Assembly (NCBI RefSeq): GCF_029168945.1
Contig: NC_083604.1
Span: 46,681,686-46,745,685 of the forward strand
Direction of reading: 5' to 3'
Length of the DNA: 64,000 nt
Origin: Cannabis sativa
Taxonomy: Eukaryota; Streptophyta; Magnoliopsida; Rosales; Cannabaceae
Part shown: positions 1 through 9,551 of the stretch, one piece after another
Numbering within the stretch: position 1 is the stretch's first letter
Layout of the letters: every line of letters begins with the position of its first letter
Program-made: the position numbers and the translations under genes
The notes under the pieces: generated by a model
Databases searched by the model: none
What the model saw: the letters and a program-made list of their open reading frames with translations, nothing else
Told to the model about the DNA's origin: nothing

Positions 1-1345
1 GAATAGGCCCAAAAACTAAATGGGCCTAAATAAATTCTATCAAGAACTATGATAATTTATTTTAGCAACAACAACCTATATGCATCTATAATAAAATTAA
101 ACACATAAGCTCACACAGTCACACTTTGGATGTGTCCTATCATGTTGCTAGGTCATACACAGATGAAAGAAGATTGTAAATATACCTGTTACAAATTATT
201 AACTTGACCAAGGGAGCCATCAGATCATTAGATCTGGCAAAAGGTAACCATGGCTATTTGCAATCAAGTAATAATAGGTTTTGAAAACTTACTCACAAGC
301 TAAAACACATACTCCTGCAATAAGGTTAGCTGGATAGTTGGATGTAGGATTTATTTAATTTTAAATTAAATTATTAATTTTGAAATAATTAATTAATTAA
401 AAAAATTTCAAAAATTAAAAAAAAATTTGAAATAAAAAAATTTCTAAATTAAATTTAAAATTAAACCTACAATTTTGAAAAATTAGGTTTCAACCAACCT
501 AAATATCATTTCAAAAATTTGCTAACTACTTTTAAAATTTAAATGTTATTTTATAAATAAAAATAAAATAAAAAATTAAAAAGGATAAATGAATATCTTT
601 TTCAGATTTTAAATGTAATTTAAATAAATAAAATAACAAAATTTAAAAGTTAGCAAAATATCTTACATCTATTTAAAATTACATGATTATAATTATCTTA
701 TTTTAAATTTAAATAAGGTCAAATTATTTAAAAAAAGATTTCATTTAAAATATTTAAAATCTGACCTTAAATTTAAAAATAAGATAAGATATAATCAAAT
801 TTAAAAATAAGATAGATTATTAAGCAAAAAAGATAGATAATAATATTTTCAAATTCAAATTAGACTAATATCTTGAATTAAATTTAAAAAATATTAAATT
901 AATTCATAATGATAATTAGAATTGAATTAGGAATAGTAATAGTATAAATACAGAACTAGACAAAAAATCGGAAGTTAATTCCATGAAAAAGCATGAAAAA
1001 ACAAAGAAAAACGAAAAAATTGTGAGCTGTACGGACAGTTTTCGCGATCGCAGGAAAATTTCAGCACAGCTCCGATTTTTTCGAATCTTCAAAAAATCAT
1101 AACTAATTCAAATTAAATCGAAAGTGAGTTCTGTAAAAAAGTAACTTGCTTAATTTTTTCCATACTAACCAATAAAAATAATTCCAGAAACAGATATTCA
1201 ATTATTTTTAACGAAAATTTACAAACACCAATCAATCATCAAATAACACTCAATACAACATGATACCATCCAAAAACAAACAAACAATCGTTTTAAAGTC
1301 CAAATTTCTTGCAAGTAAATCAATTACCATGGCTCTGAGGCCAGT
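1..1345 (-). mobile_element. 5' leader of minus-strand Ty1/copia-like element M1 (partial, runs off window)
   Basis: This very AT-rich, non-coding stretch is, on the minus strand, the part of a copia-like element between its 5' LTR and its first gene. It aligns by eye with the leader at about 40676-42483: both share the block around an ATCATGTTGCTAGGT-like string and the stretch just after the primer site. A short GC-richer hairpin lies at about 1022-1075, in the place of the larger GC-rich island at 42024-42215. No coding frame is visible. The element continues to the left of the window. Confidence 0.8.
1331..1343 (-). other. Primer binding site (initiator tRNA-Met type) of M1
   Basis: The minus strand reads TGGCCTCAGAGCC two bases after the LTR end. 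This differs at two positions from the usual plant initiator-Met primer site TGGTATCAGAGCC. Its position next to the LTR end shows that the LTR starting at 1346 is the 5' LTR of a minus-strand element. The same variant recurs at 42484-42496, so it belongs to the family. Confidence 0.8.
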
Positions 1346-1815
1346 TGTTGGAATTTATTTTACCAGGATCTTAGATCTACTCACAAGTATGTTTATTAAC
1401 ACCCTAAATATGAACTTTCTAAATCGATGAAATAAACACATATAAAGTTAAAGAAACCTTACATTGGGTGCAGCGGAATATAATGACTCCTTCCGTTCAG
1501 ATATCTAGCCCTTGATTCCTTTCTGTAGCAGAGTATTATCAATATCTGTACCTGGATCTCTTTCTCTGAATCTTTGATGCTGAAACTCCTTCTTGCTGAA
1601 AGTCTTTCTTCACGTTCTTCCTCACTATGATTGAGGTATCACTTGCTGTGTGTGGGCACTACTCATATACTAAGGATTTCGAAATTCAAGAGGAAGAGAG
1701 AGAGAATGGGTTCGGCCAAAGATAGGGAGAGAGAAGGCTCAGGTTTTTGTGATTCAGAAAGTGTCAGAAAAAAAGTGTAGAAATTTTAGTGTAATTTTCC
1801 TGAAGCCTTCACTAT

Positions 1816-1825
1816 CTATTTATAG
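1816..1825 (-). promoter_or_regulatory. TATA box of the copia-like LTR
   Basis: CTATAAATAG on the minus strand. The same string recurs at the same LTR position in the other copies (for example 29509-29518 on the plus strand), so it is the likely core promoter, with U3 about 1.4 kb long. Confidence 0.6.
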
Positions 1826-2194
1826 CATTCCACTAGGGTTAGGTTTGAATTATTTGGCATTAAAATAATGAAAATATCAGTTTAAATTTCCTACAAAAGT
1901 GGCAGGCCCTATATAGTAGATTTGGGCCTCACTTTTTGCAATTTTGCAGTTTTACCTTTTCTGCATCTGATTTTCTCAAAAACGCCAATTTTCTAATTCA
2001 ACCATTTAAATGCCAATTCTAACTATTTAATAACTATAAATAATTATTAAATAATATTTTCATTTATCATATTTATTAATTGAACCATACAAAGTATCAT
2101 AATTAACAAATATGCCCCTATAAACTCTTTCTTTACAATTTCGCCCTTACTTAGTGAAAAATTCACAAATAGACATAGTCTAATTTGAGAATTA

Positions 2195-2199
2195 TAATT
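2195..2199. repeat. Target-site duplication TAATT, left copy
   Basis: TAATT directly precedes the Tat 5' LTR and recurs at 13779-13783 directly after the 3' LTR. The relative at about 37255-37275 has the undivided site (GAGAATTATAATTGATTAAT) with one copy, which confirms the insertion. Confidence 0.95.
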
Positions 2200-3065
2200 T
2201 GTTATAGTGAGATTTCTCTCACCTAGAAACTCGAGACTAGACTCCTCTTTAAAGGACACGTGTATTCAGATTTCCAATGAAGGCTGAATATCCGTGAGAG
2301 ACTTCTCGAAGTTTAGACCTCACTCAGGATAACAACAGCGAGATACTGTAAGTGTGACTTAAGTCGCACCGCATAACCATAATTCTCATCATGCAGGGTC
2401 GATCCAACTCGCATATGTCAGAACATGTGCGAGTGTCCCCTCTATATCTCCGCGACAAGTATAGAGACCAACCCCCTATGATGCAGTTTGGTCCCAACGA
2501 CCCAATAGCCCTGACAGACCAATATAAGTTCGCATGTCCAGACTTTACTAGCTCCAACATGCGACGTCTACAAAGGGCGATTACCTAAGGACGCAGACGT
2601 TCCAAACGTACTGGCGATCCTGCGAGCTCAACAAACGGAACATGAACGGTCAACTCGCAGATGCGGAAGACGCATACGTTGATGAATTTAGTAACTGTCA
2701 CACATTTATTAATGTTAACGTTGTTTGAGTTTAGTTATTGCAATTCAATGCGTAAATAATGGATTAACAATGAATGTGATCCTCATGTAACCGATTGGAC
2801 ACCTACTTTGTATATAAAGGGGTGATCCACCATGAAAATGCACCTACGAATCCTTTGCTACAGTGGACTAAGCAGAACGAAATCTGACTGAACCACTATA
2901 ATTCATTGTCTTGTTTACTTTTTCCAGCCTTGTTGTTTGTTCTTGCATTCCCAGTCGAGTACTCGCCATTTTAGGTTGAATACTCGCACTTGTCATTTCT
3001 CAAATAATTCTCTTTTTTATCAATTAAATAATACTTTTTGGTGTTGCGAAATTCACTCGACAACA
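2200..3065 (+). repeat. 5' LTR of the Tat element
   Basis: 866 bp, opening TGTTATAGTGAG and closing CACTCGACAACA, the same length as the 3' LTR. The eight differences from the 3' LTR are mostly transitions. A TATA box at 2811 gives a U3 of about 640 bp. The LTR is rich in CGCGA and TCGCA words, unlike the AT-rich copia DNA around it. Short ORFs inside it occur in both LTRs and are not taken as genes. Confidence 0.97.
2811..2818 (+). promoter_or_regulatory. TATA box of the Tat 5' LTR
   Basis: TATATAAA in the context CTTTGTATATAAAGG. It is the only good TATA match in the LTR and lies about 255 bp before the LTR end, so transcription should start near 2840-2850. The 3' LTR carries the same motif at about 13524. 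Confidence 0.7.
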
Positions 3066-3067
3066 TT

Positions 3068-3085
3068 TGGCGCCGTCTGTGGGAA
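3068..3085 (+). other. Primer binding site (tRNA-Asp-like) of the Tat element
   Basis: TGGCGCCGTCTGTGGGAA lies two bases after the 5' LTR. The first nine bases fit the 3' end of plant tRNA-Asp and the rest is a partial match. This form of primer site is common in Tat and Athila elements. Confidence 0.85.
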
Positions 3086-3128
3086 TTCGACTGTAAGATT
3101 TTATTCACTTCAAAGAACACCATTCATC

Positions 3129-5717
3129 ATGGCTGGAAATCACGTTAATGAAGCTAACAACGAATCCATCAATATTGGAATGATGAGCGTACCATTGCCT
3201 GGAGCTGGAGTGCCACCTGTAGACGTCATCAACGGCGGAGTAGGGAGGAGCAACATCAGACCTCTCAACCTATTCCTAGAAACAACTGGCCCTCAAGTCG
3301 GAGACACGTCCACACCACCAGCAACCATGCATTTTCCCCCCGTCACCCCGGCGGTAGTGTCCGAAGGGGTGGTCCAGCTCACGACCGATCAATATGCTGC
3401 AATCCAGGATCAGCTGCGAGCACTACAAGCCGAGGTAGATGGACAGAGTCGAGCTCGACGCCCTCCTCGAGTTCCTTCCATTCGCAACGAAAACCCTCAG
3501 GTAACAGTTTCCAGACGTCAAACTAACCGTGTACGCAGGGAACGAAGAACTGATCCTGAAGTTCTGGACTTGAATCACCCGACGTCAAGAGATCAATCTG
3601 CAAGGTTTCCTAACCAGAGCGCACAAATCGACGAGGATCCTGAGCGCCGCAACCCTCGCAGTCGTCCACCTCGAGATAACGACGCAGAGTCGGCCTCTTC
3701 ATCCTCGCATGGCCGCACTCCGAGCAGGTATACGAGGTCTGGCTCTGTACAGACACAGCAGGGAGGACATTATCGTGTACACCGAGGTGATCTGCGTGAT
3801 CACCTCAACGCAGTCTTTAGGGCACGCTCCCGCGACCCGCATAACACTGAGACGCTCCATGATCCCCATACGGGCGATCAGGGTGTCAATACATTTAATA
3901 ACCCGCCTATCGCGCCGATCGTGACCACTAGGAATAATATCCCCTCGAACCTTGCCGCAGTGGTTGCGAGCCCCGCAGTCGTAGCGACTCCAACCCCTGC
4001 GACAGGAGGAATCGATCAAAGCATGCTTCTGCAAGCTTTGAAGATGCTCGAGCAGCAGCGTAAGCCCATATACAAGCTGCACGGCACTTCGCCTTTTACC
4101 GCAGAAGTGCGGCAGGCCCAACTTCCAAAAGGGTTTCGTTTATCCGAATCCCTCAAATATAAAGGTACTTCTAACCCGTTAGATTACCTAGAAAAGTTTA
4201 ACACTATAATGGAAGTGGACCAGGTACCGCAACTTGCGAAGTGTCGCATTCTTGCGGCCACACTCGAGGAGAATGCCCATGATTGGTTCACCCAATTACC
4301 AGAGGCATCGATATCGACGTGGGAAAACTTCGTCGACTTATTCCTCACACATTTCCAGGCCACGATGACGTATAGGCCACCCTATACGACTTTGGCCAAC
4401 ATCAAACAACAGCCTGGTGAGTCTTTGCAAAATTATTTCAAGCGTTTTAACGCCGAAGTAACGAAGGTCGAGAAGGCACCCGAGTCTTCGCTTGTTTGCA
4501 TGCTAATAACAGGTATCTTGCCAAGAACCGACTTCTGGAAAGAGCTACAGGCCCGAAGGCCAGAATCCTTGGTAGAGTTCTTCGCCATGGCCGAACCTCA
4601 TAAGAGAATCGAGAATTCTTTGGCAGAGTTAGAGAAGGGCAAGAACAAACGACGATCACCCATACCGCGGTCGCGTTCTCGCAGTCCGCGAGGAAAGAAT
4701 TCCAGGGGCCGAAGCCCAAGAAGACGCAGCCCGCGCAGACCGCGAAGCCCGAAGTTGGCTAAGTCACCCCCAAAGAAGGAGTCCTCGCCGAAAAGGAAAG
4801 GGGGACCTCGCTTCGTCAATTATACCGAACTGGCCGTACCTCGAGACCACATCTATGCGATTGAGGAAAGGAACGGCGTCTTCAAGAAGCCGCCCCCCAT
4901 CAGGGGAAATCGCGACCGAAGAGATCCCAAAAAGTTCTGTAAGTACCACAAAGACATTGGTCACACTACCCTTGAGTGTTGGGTCTTGCAGGACGAGATA
5001 GAGGAACTGATCAGAAGAGGGAAGTTCGACAAGTATAAGAGAAGCGAGGAGGGACATCCCCAAGCGGATGGCAAAGGAGATAGTCAGAACGCGAGTGGCT
5101 CGAGAACGCCTCGCAACATCTTAACTATAATCGGAGGACCGCATATCGCAGGCGACTCTCGCAAATCGCAAGAAAGGTATGCTAGAGAAGCCAAGGAGAG
5201 GCCGTTAACCAATGTGAACAATCTTGGTGAACGGCCAGAGAAGCTCTTCAAGAAGGAATACGAGGACATCGTCTTTATGGAGAGCGATGCGAGATGGGTC
5301 CACCACCCGCACTCTGACGAACTGGTGATAGTCGCCAATATTGGTGGAGACAACGTCCATCGCATATTGGTCGACAATGGAAGTTCGGTGAATTTACTGA
5401 ATTTCCAAGCCTTCAAGCAAATGGGATTACAAGAAAAGGATTTGCGACCTATGACATCAAGCATCTATGGCTTCTCGGGAGATGTCATAACAATCAAAGG
5501 AATGATCAAACTCCCAATCACTTTGGGAACTGCCCCAATAACTGCCAAGTCGATGGCCGACTTCGCAGTAATCGACCAATACTCAGCGTATAACGCCGTG
5601 ATTGGTCGACCAATTCTGAAGGAGATGAAGATCATAACCTCGATCTATCATCTAACGATGAAATTCCCCACTCCCTCTGGAGTAGGATCGGTGAGGGGAG
5701 TCCAATCTGACTCTTGA
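3129..5717 (+). CDS. gag-pro: Tat element Gag-protease polyprotein
   Basis: 862 residues from the ATG at 3129 (MAGNHVNE...), 60 bases after the primer site. The frame is open back to 2937, but that lies inside the LTR. Order: Pro/Arg-rich N-terminus; retrotransposon Gag domain at about residues 320-500 (motifs DYLEKFNTIM, AHDWFTQLP, ENFVDLFLTHF); an Arg/Ser-rich stretch at about 504-557 with many RS and SP steps; a CCHC-like knuckle at about 603-618 (CKYH...GHTTLEC); and an aspartic protease with VDNGSSVNLL at about 748-757, where Asn replaces the usual Thr/Ser. Gag forms the particle and the protease cuts the polyprotein. The frame stops at TGA 5715-5717, and pol continues in the same frame. 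Confidence 0.93.
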   Translation: MAGNHVNEANNESINIGMMSVPLPGAGVPPVDVINGGVGRSNIRPLNLFLETTGPQVGDTSTPPATMHFPPVTPAVVSEGVVQLTTDQYAAIQDQLRALQAEVDGQSRARRPPRVPSIRNENPQVTVSRRQTNRVRRERRTDPEVLDLNHPTSRDQSARFPNQSAQIDEDPERRNPRSRPPRDNDAESASSSSHGRTPSRYTRSGSVQTQQGGHYRVHRGDLRDHLNAVFRARSRDPHNTETLHDPHTGDQGVNTFNNPPIAPIVTTRNNIPSNLAAVVASPAVVATPTPATGGIDQSMLLQALKMLEQQRKPIYKLHGTSPFTAEVRQAQLPKGFRLSESLKYKGTSNPLDYLEKFNTIMEVDQVPQLAKCRILAATLEENAHDWFTQLPEASISTWENFVDLFLTHFQATMTYRPPYTTLANIKQQPGESLQNYFKRFNAEVTKVEKAPESSLVCMLITGILPRTDFWKELQARRPESLVEFFAMAEPHKRIENSLAELEKGKNKRRSPIPRSRSRSPRGKNSRGRSPRRRSPRRPRSPKLAKSPPKKESSPKRKGGPRFVNYTELAVPRDHIYAIEERNGVFKKPPPIRGNRDRRDPKKFCKYHKDIGHTTLECWVLQDEIEELIRRGKFDKYKRSEEGHPQADGKGDSQNASGSRTPRNILTIIGGPHIAGDSRKSQERYAREAKERPLTNVNNLGERPEKLFKKEYEDIVFMESDARWVHHPHSDELVIVANIGGDNVHRILVDNGSSVNLLNFQAFKQMGLQEKDLRPMTSSIYGFSGDVITIKGMIKLPITLGTAPITAKSMADFAVIDQYSAYNAVIGRPILKEMKIITSIYHLTMKFPTPSGVGSVRGVQSDS

Positions 5718-8700
5718 GAATGTTACAATGCAGCTGTCAAACTCGCAGAAAAAAGGACAGTGAATGTTATTCACCTTTTGAATGCACCACCACCTCGCCA
5801 GGAGATCCTCAGGATCGAGGAGGTACCGCACGTGGACAAACCGGACTTGGATCCAAGAATCCTTGATCACACCGCCGCAGCCCAAGCCGCGGAAGATACA
5901 ATCGAGGTACCTATAGATCCTATAGATAATAACAAGGTTTTAAAGATTGGTTCTAGATTAAACATACAGTTGCGAGAACACTTGACGACTTTTCTAAAAC
6001 AAAATCTTGACATTTTTGCCTGGAAACATTCAGATATGGTCGGGATATCTCCACAGGTCATGTGTCATCGCTTGAACATTGACCCCGAAGTGCGAGGTGT
6101 CCGACAAAAGCGCCGCAAAATGGACCCCGCGAGGTACCAAGCGCTGAAAGAAGAAGTTGACCGCCTCCTTGCCTGCGGCTTTATACGAGAGTCATTTTAC
6201 TCCGACTGGTTAGCTAACCCAGTACTCGTGCCAAAGCCAGATGGCTCATGGCGTACATGCGTTGACTTTACAGATCTGAACAAAGCCTGTCCCAAAGACA
6301 GCTTTCCTCTTCCTAGCATTGACCAGCTTGTCGATGCCACTGCAGGTCACGCACTTTTAAGCTTTATGGATGCGTACTCGGGATACAATCAAATCCCAAT
6401 GTATGAACCGGACCAAGAACATACCTCGTTCATTACTGATCGAGGATTATACTGTTACAAAGTAATGCCTTTCGGTTTAATAAACGCAGGTGCGACTTAT
6501 CAAAGGCTAGTGAATATGATGTTCGCAGATCTTATTGGAAAGACAATGGAGGTATATGTTGACGATATGCTCGTAAAATCGCAGCATGCGGAGGATCATA
6601 TTACGCACTTACAGGCAATGTTCGACATATTACGACGATACAAGATGCGTCTAAACCCATTAAAATGCATTTTTGGAGTGGGTTCCGAAAAATTCCTTGG
6701 TTTTATGGTAAATCAGCGAGGAATAGAGGCCAATCCTGTGAAGATTAGAGCATTGATAGAAATGCCGTCACCGACTAAGCCAAAGGAGGTTCAAAGCCTC
6801 ACAGGCAAAGTCGCGGCTTTAAACCGCTTCATATCCAGATCCTCTGACAAGTGTAAAGAGTTTTTTCAGACTTTGAAAGGTAACAAAAGGTTTCAATGGA
6901 ATGAGGAGTGCGAGCAGGCTTTTCAAGCGTTAAAAACGCATCTGGGGCAACCTCCAGTTCTATCAAAACCATTGCCCGGAGAAGCTCTGTCTATTTATTT
7001 GGCCGTCTCCGAATACGCGATTAGTTCAGTACTAGTTCGTGAGGATCAAGGACGTCAGCACCCGGTGTACTACGTCAGCAAGCGATTATTAGACGCCGAG
7101 TCGCGATATCCTCAAATGGAGAAACTGGCTTTCGCCTTGATAATATCCTCAAGAAAATTGCGACCTTATTTCCAGGCTCACAGCATTGAAGTTTTAACAA
7201 ACTTCCCCTTAAGGCAGGTTTTGGCAAAACCAGAAGCATCGGGGAGATTGTTAAAATGGGCGATGGAGTTAAGTCAGTTCGACATCAGGTATAAACCGAG
7301 AACTGCGATCAAGGGGCAAGCCTTGGCAGATTTTATACTTGAATTCCCAAGCACCGAGGTGGCAGTTGTAGAGGGTGGAAATGATGTTGCCGTGGCAAGC
7401 AAAGAAGTATGGACATTGTATGTCGATGGAGCCTCAAATAACGAAGGTTCTGGCAGCGGGATCTTGTTAATCAGTCCCAATAATTTCAAGGTACACGCTG
7501 CTCTGCGTTTTGAATTCTCTGCATCTAACAATGAAGCCGAGTATGAGGCTTTAATCGCAGGTCTGAAATTGGCTCTCGAGATGAAAGTCGAGTATCTACA
7601 AGCTTTTAGCGACTCTCAAATCGTGGTATGCCAAGTGAGTGGAGAATACCTAGCAAGAGGCGGAAGATTGGTTAAATACTTAGCCATCGTTCGTGAAATA
7701 ATGCAGAAGTTCAAACATGTAGTTGTGTCTCGAGTACCGCGTACTCAAAATGCCCACGCAGACGCATTGGCCCGACTGGCCTCCACCAGAGAAGCCGAAT
7801 TACTCGATGTAATTCCGGTAGATGTATTGGCTCATCCAACCATAGATCGAGAAACAATCATGGAGATCGATGACGTTCAGGAGATTACCTGGATGACTCC
7901 TATCCTCACATACCTTGACAAGGGGCTCCTACCTGATGATAAAATAGAAGCAAGGAAATTGCGACAGCGAGCAGCCCGTTATGTGATATATGACCAGAGT
8001 TTGTATCGCAGAAGTTTTAGTCAACCACTTCTCAAATGTATCAGTGGAGAAGACTGCGGTTACATACTGCGTGAAGTGCACGAGGGAATTTGTGGCAATC
8101 ATACTGGAGGTAATTCCCTTGCCTTAAAAATTATGCGGCAAGGGTATTACTGGCCAACATTGCGACAAGATGCCCTCGCATTTGCAAAAAGGTGTGATAG
8201 ATGCCAGCGAATAGCCACTTACACACACCAGCCCCCGAGTAACCTCCATTCTATCACGAGTCCCTGGCCCTTTGCAATATGGGGAATTGATTTAATTGGC
8301 GAGTTACCCAAGGGAAAAGGCGGAGTCAAATATGCTGTGGTCGCGGTTGACTATTTCACGAAGTGGGCTGAAGCAAAAGCACTCGCAACCATCACTGCAA
8401 CGAAGTTACGCGAGTTCGTCTACACCTCCATCATTTGTCGTTTTGGCATTCCGCATAAACTCATTTCAGACAATGGAAAACAATTTGACTGTAAAGAGAT
8501 GCGACAGCTATGCGATGATTTAGGGATTAAAAAAGCTTTTTCCGCAGTCGCTTACCCACAGAGTAATGGACAGACTGAAGCAGTCAACAAAATAATTAAG
8601 CACACCATAAAGGGAAAATTAGAAGATCGCAAAGGGGCGTGGCCAGATGAATTATCGCAAGTCCTATGGTCCTATAATACGACCCCTCGATCTACAACTG

Positions 8701-9125
8701 GCGAAACACCCTTCTCGCTTTCTTACGGGTGCGAGGCCATGTTGCCAGTAGAAGTTGGGGCAGGTTCCCTACGCAGGGATACTTTCAATATCTCGCAGAA
8801 CAACGAGAATCAGTTATTCTGCCTTGATCTTTTGGAGGAAAAGCGTGATAAAGCGCAACTACAAAATGCGGCTTATCAACAGCGAACAGCAAGGTACTTT
8901 AACTCCAAAGTAAAGATAAAAACCCTGCGAGTAGGAGACTTGGTCCTTAGAAGAGTAATGCCAAACACCAAAATCCCGTCGCATGGAGTTTTTGGGGATA
9001 ATTGGGAAGGACCATACGTCATCGCAGATCAAATTGGTGATGCAACTTATCGACTCGCAACACTCGATGGAACCGCGATTCCACGAGCATGGAATAGCGA
9101 GAGCTTGAAATTTTATTATCAGTAG
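5718..9125 (+). CDS. pol: Tat element Pol: RT, RNase H, archaeal-type RNase H, integrase
   Basis: This frame directly continues gag-pro after one TGA, with no further stop for 1135 codons. There is no ATG at its head, so expression needs readthrough, splicing (see the candidate intron 5691-5801) or proteolytic release. Order: reverse transcriptase with VDFTDLNKACPKDSFPLP near 6262 and catalytic YVDDML near 6555; first RNase H near 6990-7330; second RNase H of the RVT_3 type near 7409-7790 (LYVDGASNNEGSGSG ... HADALARLAS), the Tat hallmark; integrase with zinc-binding HHCC near 8080-8210 and catalytic D, D and E in GIDLIGELP, ISDNGKQFD and GQTEAVNK; and a C-terminal GPYVIADQIGDATYRLA segment. 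No chromodomain is seen. All catalytic residues I checked are present. Confidence 0.95.
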   Translation, partial: ECYNAAVKLAEKRTVNVIHLLNAPPPRQEILRIEEVPHVDKPDLDPRILDHTAAAQAAEDTIEVPIDPIDNNKVLKIGSRLNIQLREHLTTFLKQNLDIFAWKHSDMVGISPQVMCHRLNIDPEVRGVRQKRRKMDPARYQALKEEVDRLLACGFIRESFYSDWLANPVLVPKPDGSWRTCVDFTDLNKACPKDSFPLPSIDQLVDATAGHALLSFMDAYSGYNQIPMYEPDQEHTSFITDRGLYCYKVMPFGLINAGATYQRLVNMMFADLIGKTMEVYVDDMLVKSQHAEDHITHLQAMFDILRRYKMRLNPLKCIFGVGSEKFLGFMVNQRGIEANPVKIRALIEMPSPTKPKEVQSLTGKVAALNRFISRSSDKCKEFFQTLKGNKRFQWNEECEQAFQALKTHLGQPPVLSKPLPGEALSIYLAVSEYAISSVLVREDQGRQHPVYYVSKRLLDAESRYPQMEKLAFALIISSRKLRPYFQAHSIEVLTNFPLRQVLAKPEASGRLLKWAMELSQFDIRYKPRTAIKGQALADFILEFPSTEVAVVEGGNDVAVASKEVWTLYVDGASNNEGSGSGILLISPNNFKVHAALRFEFSASNNEAEYEALIAGLKLALEMKVEYLQAFSDSQIVVCQVSGEYLARGGRLVKYLAIVREIMQKFKHVVVSRVPRTQNAHADALARLASTREAELLDVIPVDVLAHPTIDRETIMEIDDVQEITWMTPILTYLDKGLLPDDKIEARKLRQRAARYVIYDQSLYRRSFSQPLLKCISGEDCGYILREVHEGICGNHTGGNSLALKIMRQGYYWPTLRQDALAFAKRCDRCQRIATYTHQPPSNLHSITSPWPFAIWGIDLIGELPKGKGGVKYAVVAVDYFTKWAEAKALATITATKLREFVYTSIICRFGIPHKLISDNGKQFDCKEMRQLCDDLGIKKAFSAVAYPQSNGQTEAVNKIIKHTIKGKLEDRKGAWPDELSQVLWSYNTTPRSTTGETPFSLSYGCEAMLPVEVGAGSLRRDTFNISQNNENQLFCLDLLEEKRDKAQLQNAAYQQRTARYFNSKVKIKTLRVGDLVLRRVMPNTKIPSHGVFGDNWEGPYVIADQIGDATYRLATLDGTAIPRAWNSESLKFYYQ

Positions 9126-9551
9126 TATTCGCATTATTCGATTATGTTAATTCATGTACTTATACTTAGATATTTTTTGTTCAAAAAATCCTAAGTATAG
9201 GGGGATATATGACCGCATGTACTATTGATTGCATGAATAAAATTACTTGCTAAGTTTTTCAAGTGATTTAAATTTAGTTTACCAACTTTGAAAATTTTCC
9301 TACTTATTACACCAAGCTGTAATTAAAGTCGCACATGTATATAAAATTGCGATTACACCGAGCTGTAATCAAAGTTAAAAATATATAAAATCGCGAGTAC
9401 CCGTGTACTGCGTAAATATTAAAGTATGAAGCTATCCTCGCGAGGATAGATAAAGTAAATTTGTCCAAGTACAGAAGTGCGAGTACCCATGTACCGCATA
9501 TATAAAAAAAAAGGAAAGAGAAATTAAACAACAACATAAATCAGAAGATAA
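9126..9551. repeat. Spacer after pol with short diverged tandem repeats and a PPT-like tract
   Basis: Non-coding DNA between the convergent pol and antisense genes. It holds a G-rich tract (TATAGGGGGATA, near 9197-9208), two copies of a 44-46-bp unit at 9306-9351 and 9352-9395 (ATTACACC(A/G)AGCTGTAAT...), and two copies of GCGAGTACCC(G/A)TGTAC at about 9395 and 9480. An inverted repeat, TATCCTCGCGAGGATA, lies near 9433-9448 and could help end transcription from both sides. Confidence 0.6.

Larger units (their letters stand above)
1346..2199 (-). repeat. M1 copia-like 5' LTR, first part (split by the Tat element)
   Basis: On the plus strand the LTR opens TGTTGGAATTTATTTTACC and, after the Tat insertion, closes GGGCATAAAACCCAACA at 14825. 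With one TSD copy removed it is about 1896 bp. The intact solo LTR at 36423-38319 is a close relative (1897 bp) and acts as an uninterrupted reference. The LTR promoter TATA (CTATTTATAG, minus-strand CTATAAATAG) is at 1816-1825. Confidence 0.92.

Noticed and set aside
2391..2588. 65-codon frame in the Tat LTR, repeated at 13104-13301
   Set aside because: It is present in both LTRs only because they are copies, lies in U3 before the TATA box, and has no domain or codon bias.
3699..4121. 140-codon minus-strand frame inside gag
   Set aside because: It is a shadow of the Gag frame on the other strand, with no motif or splice signals.
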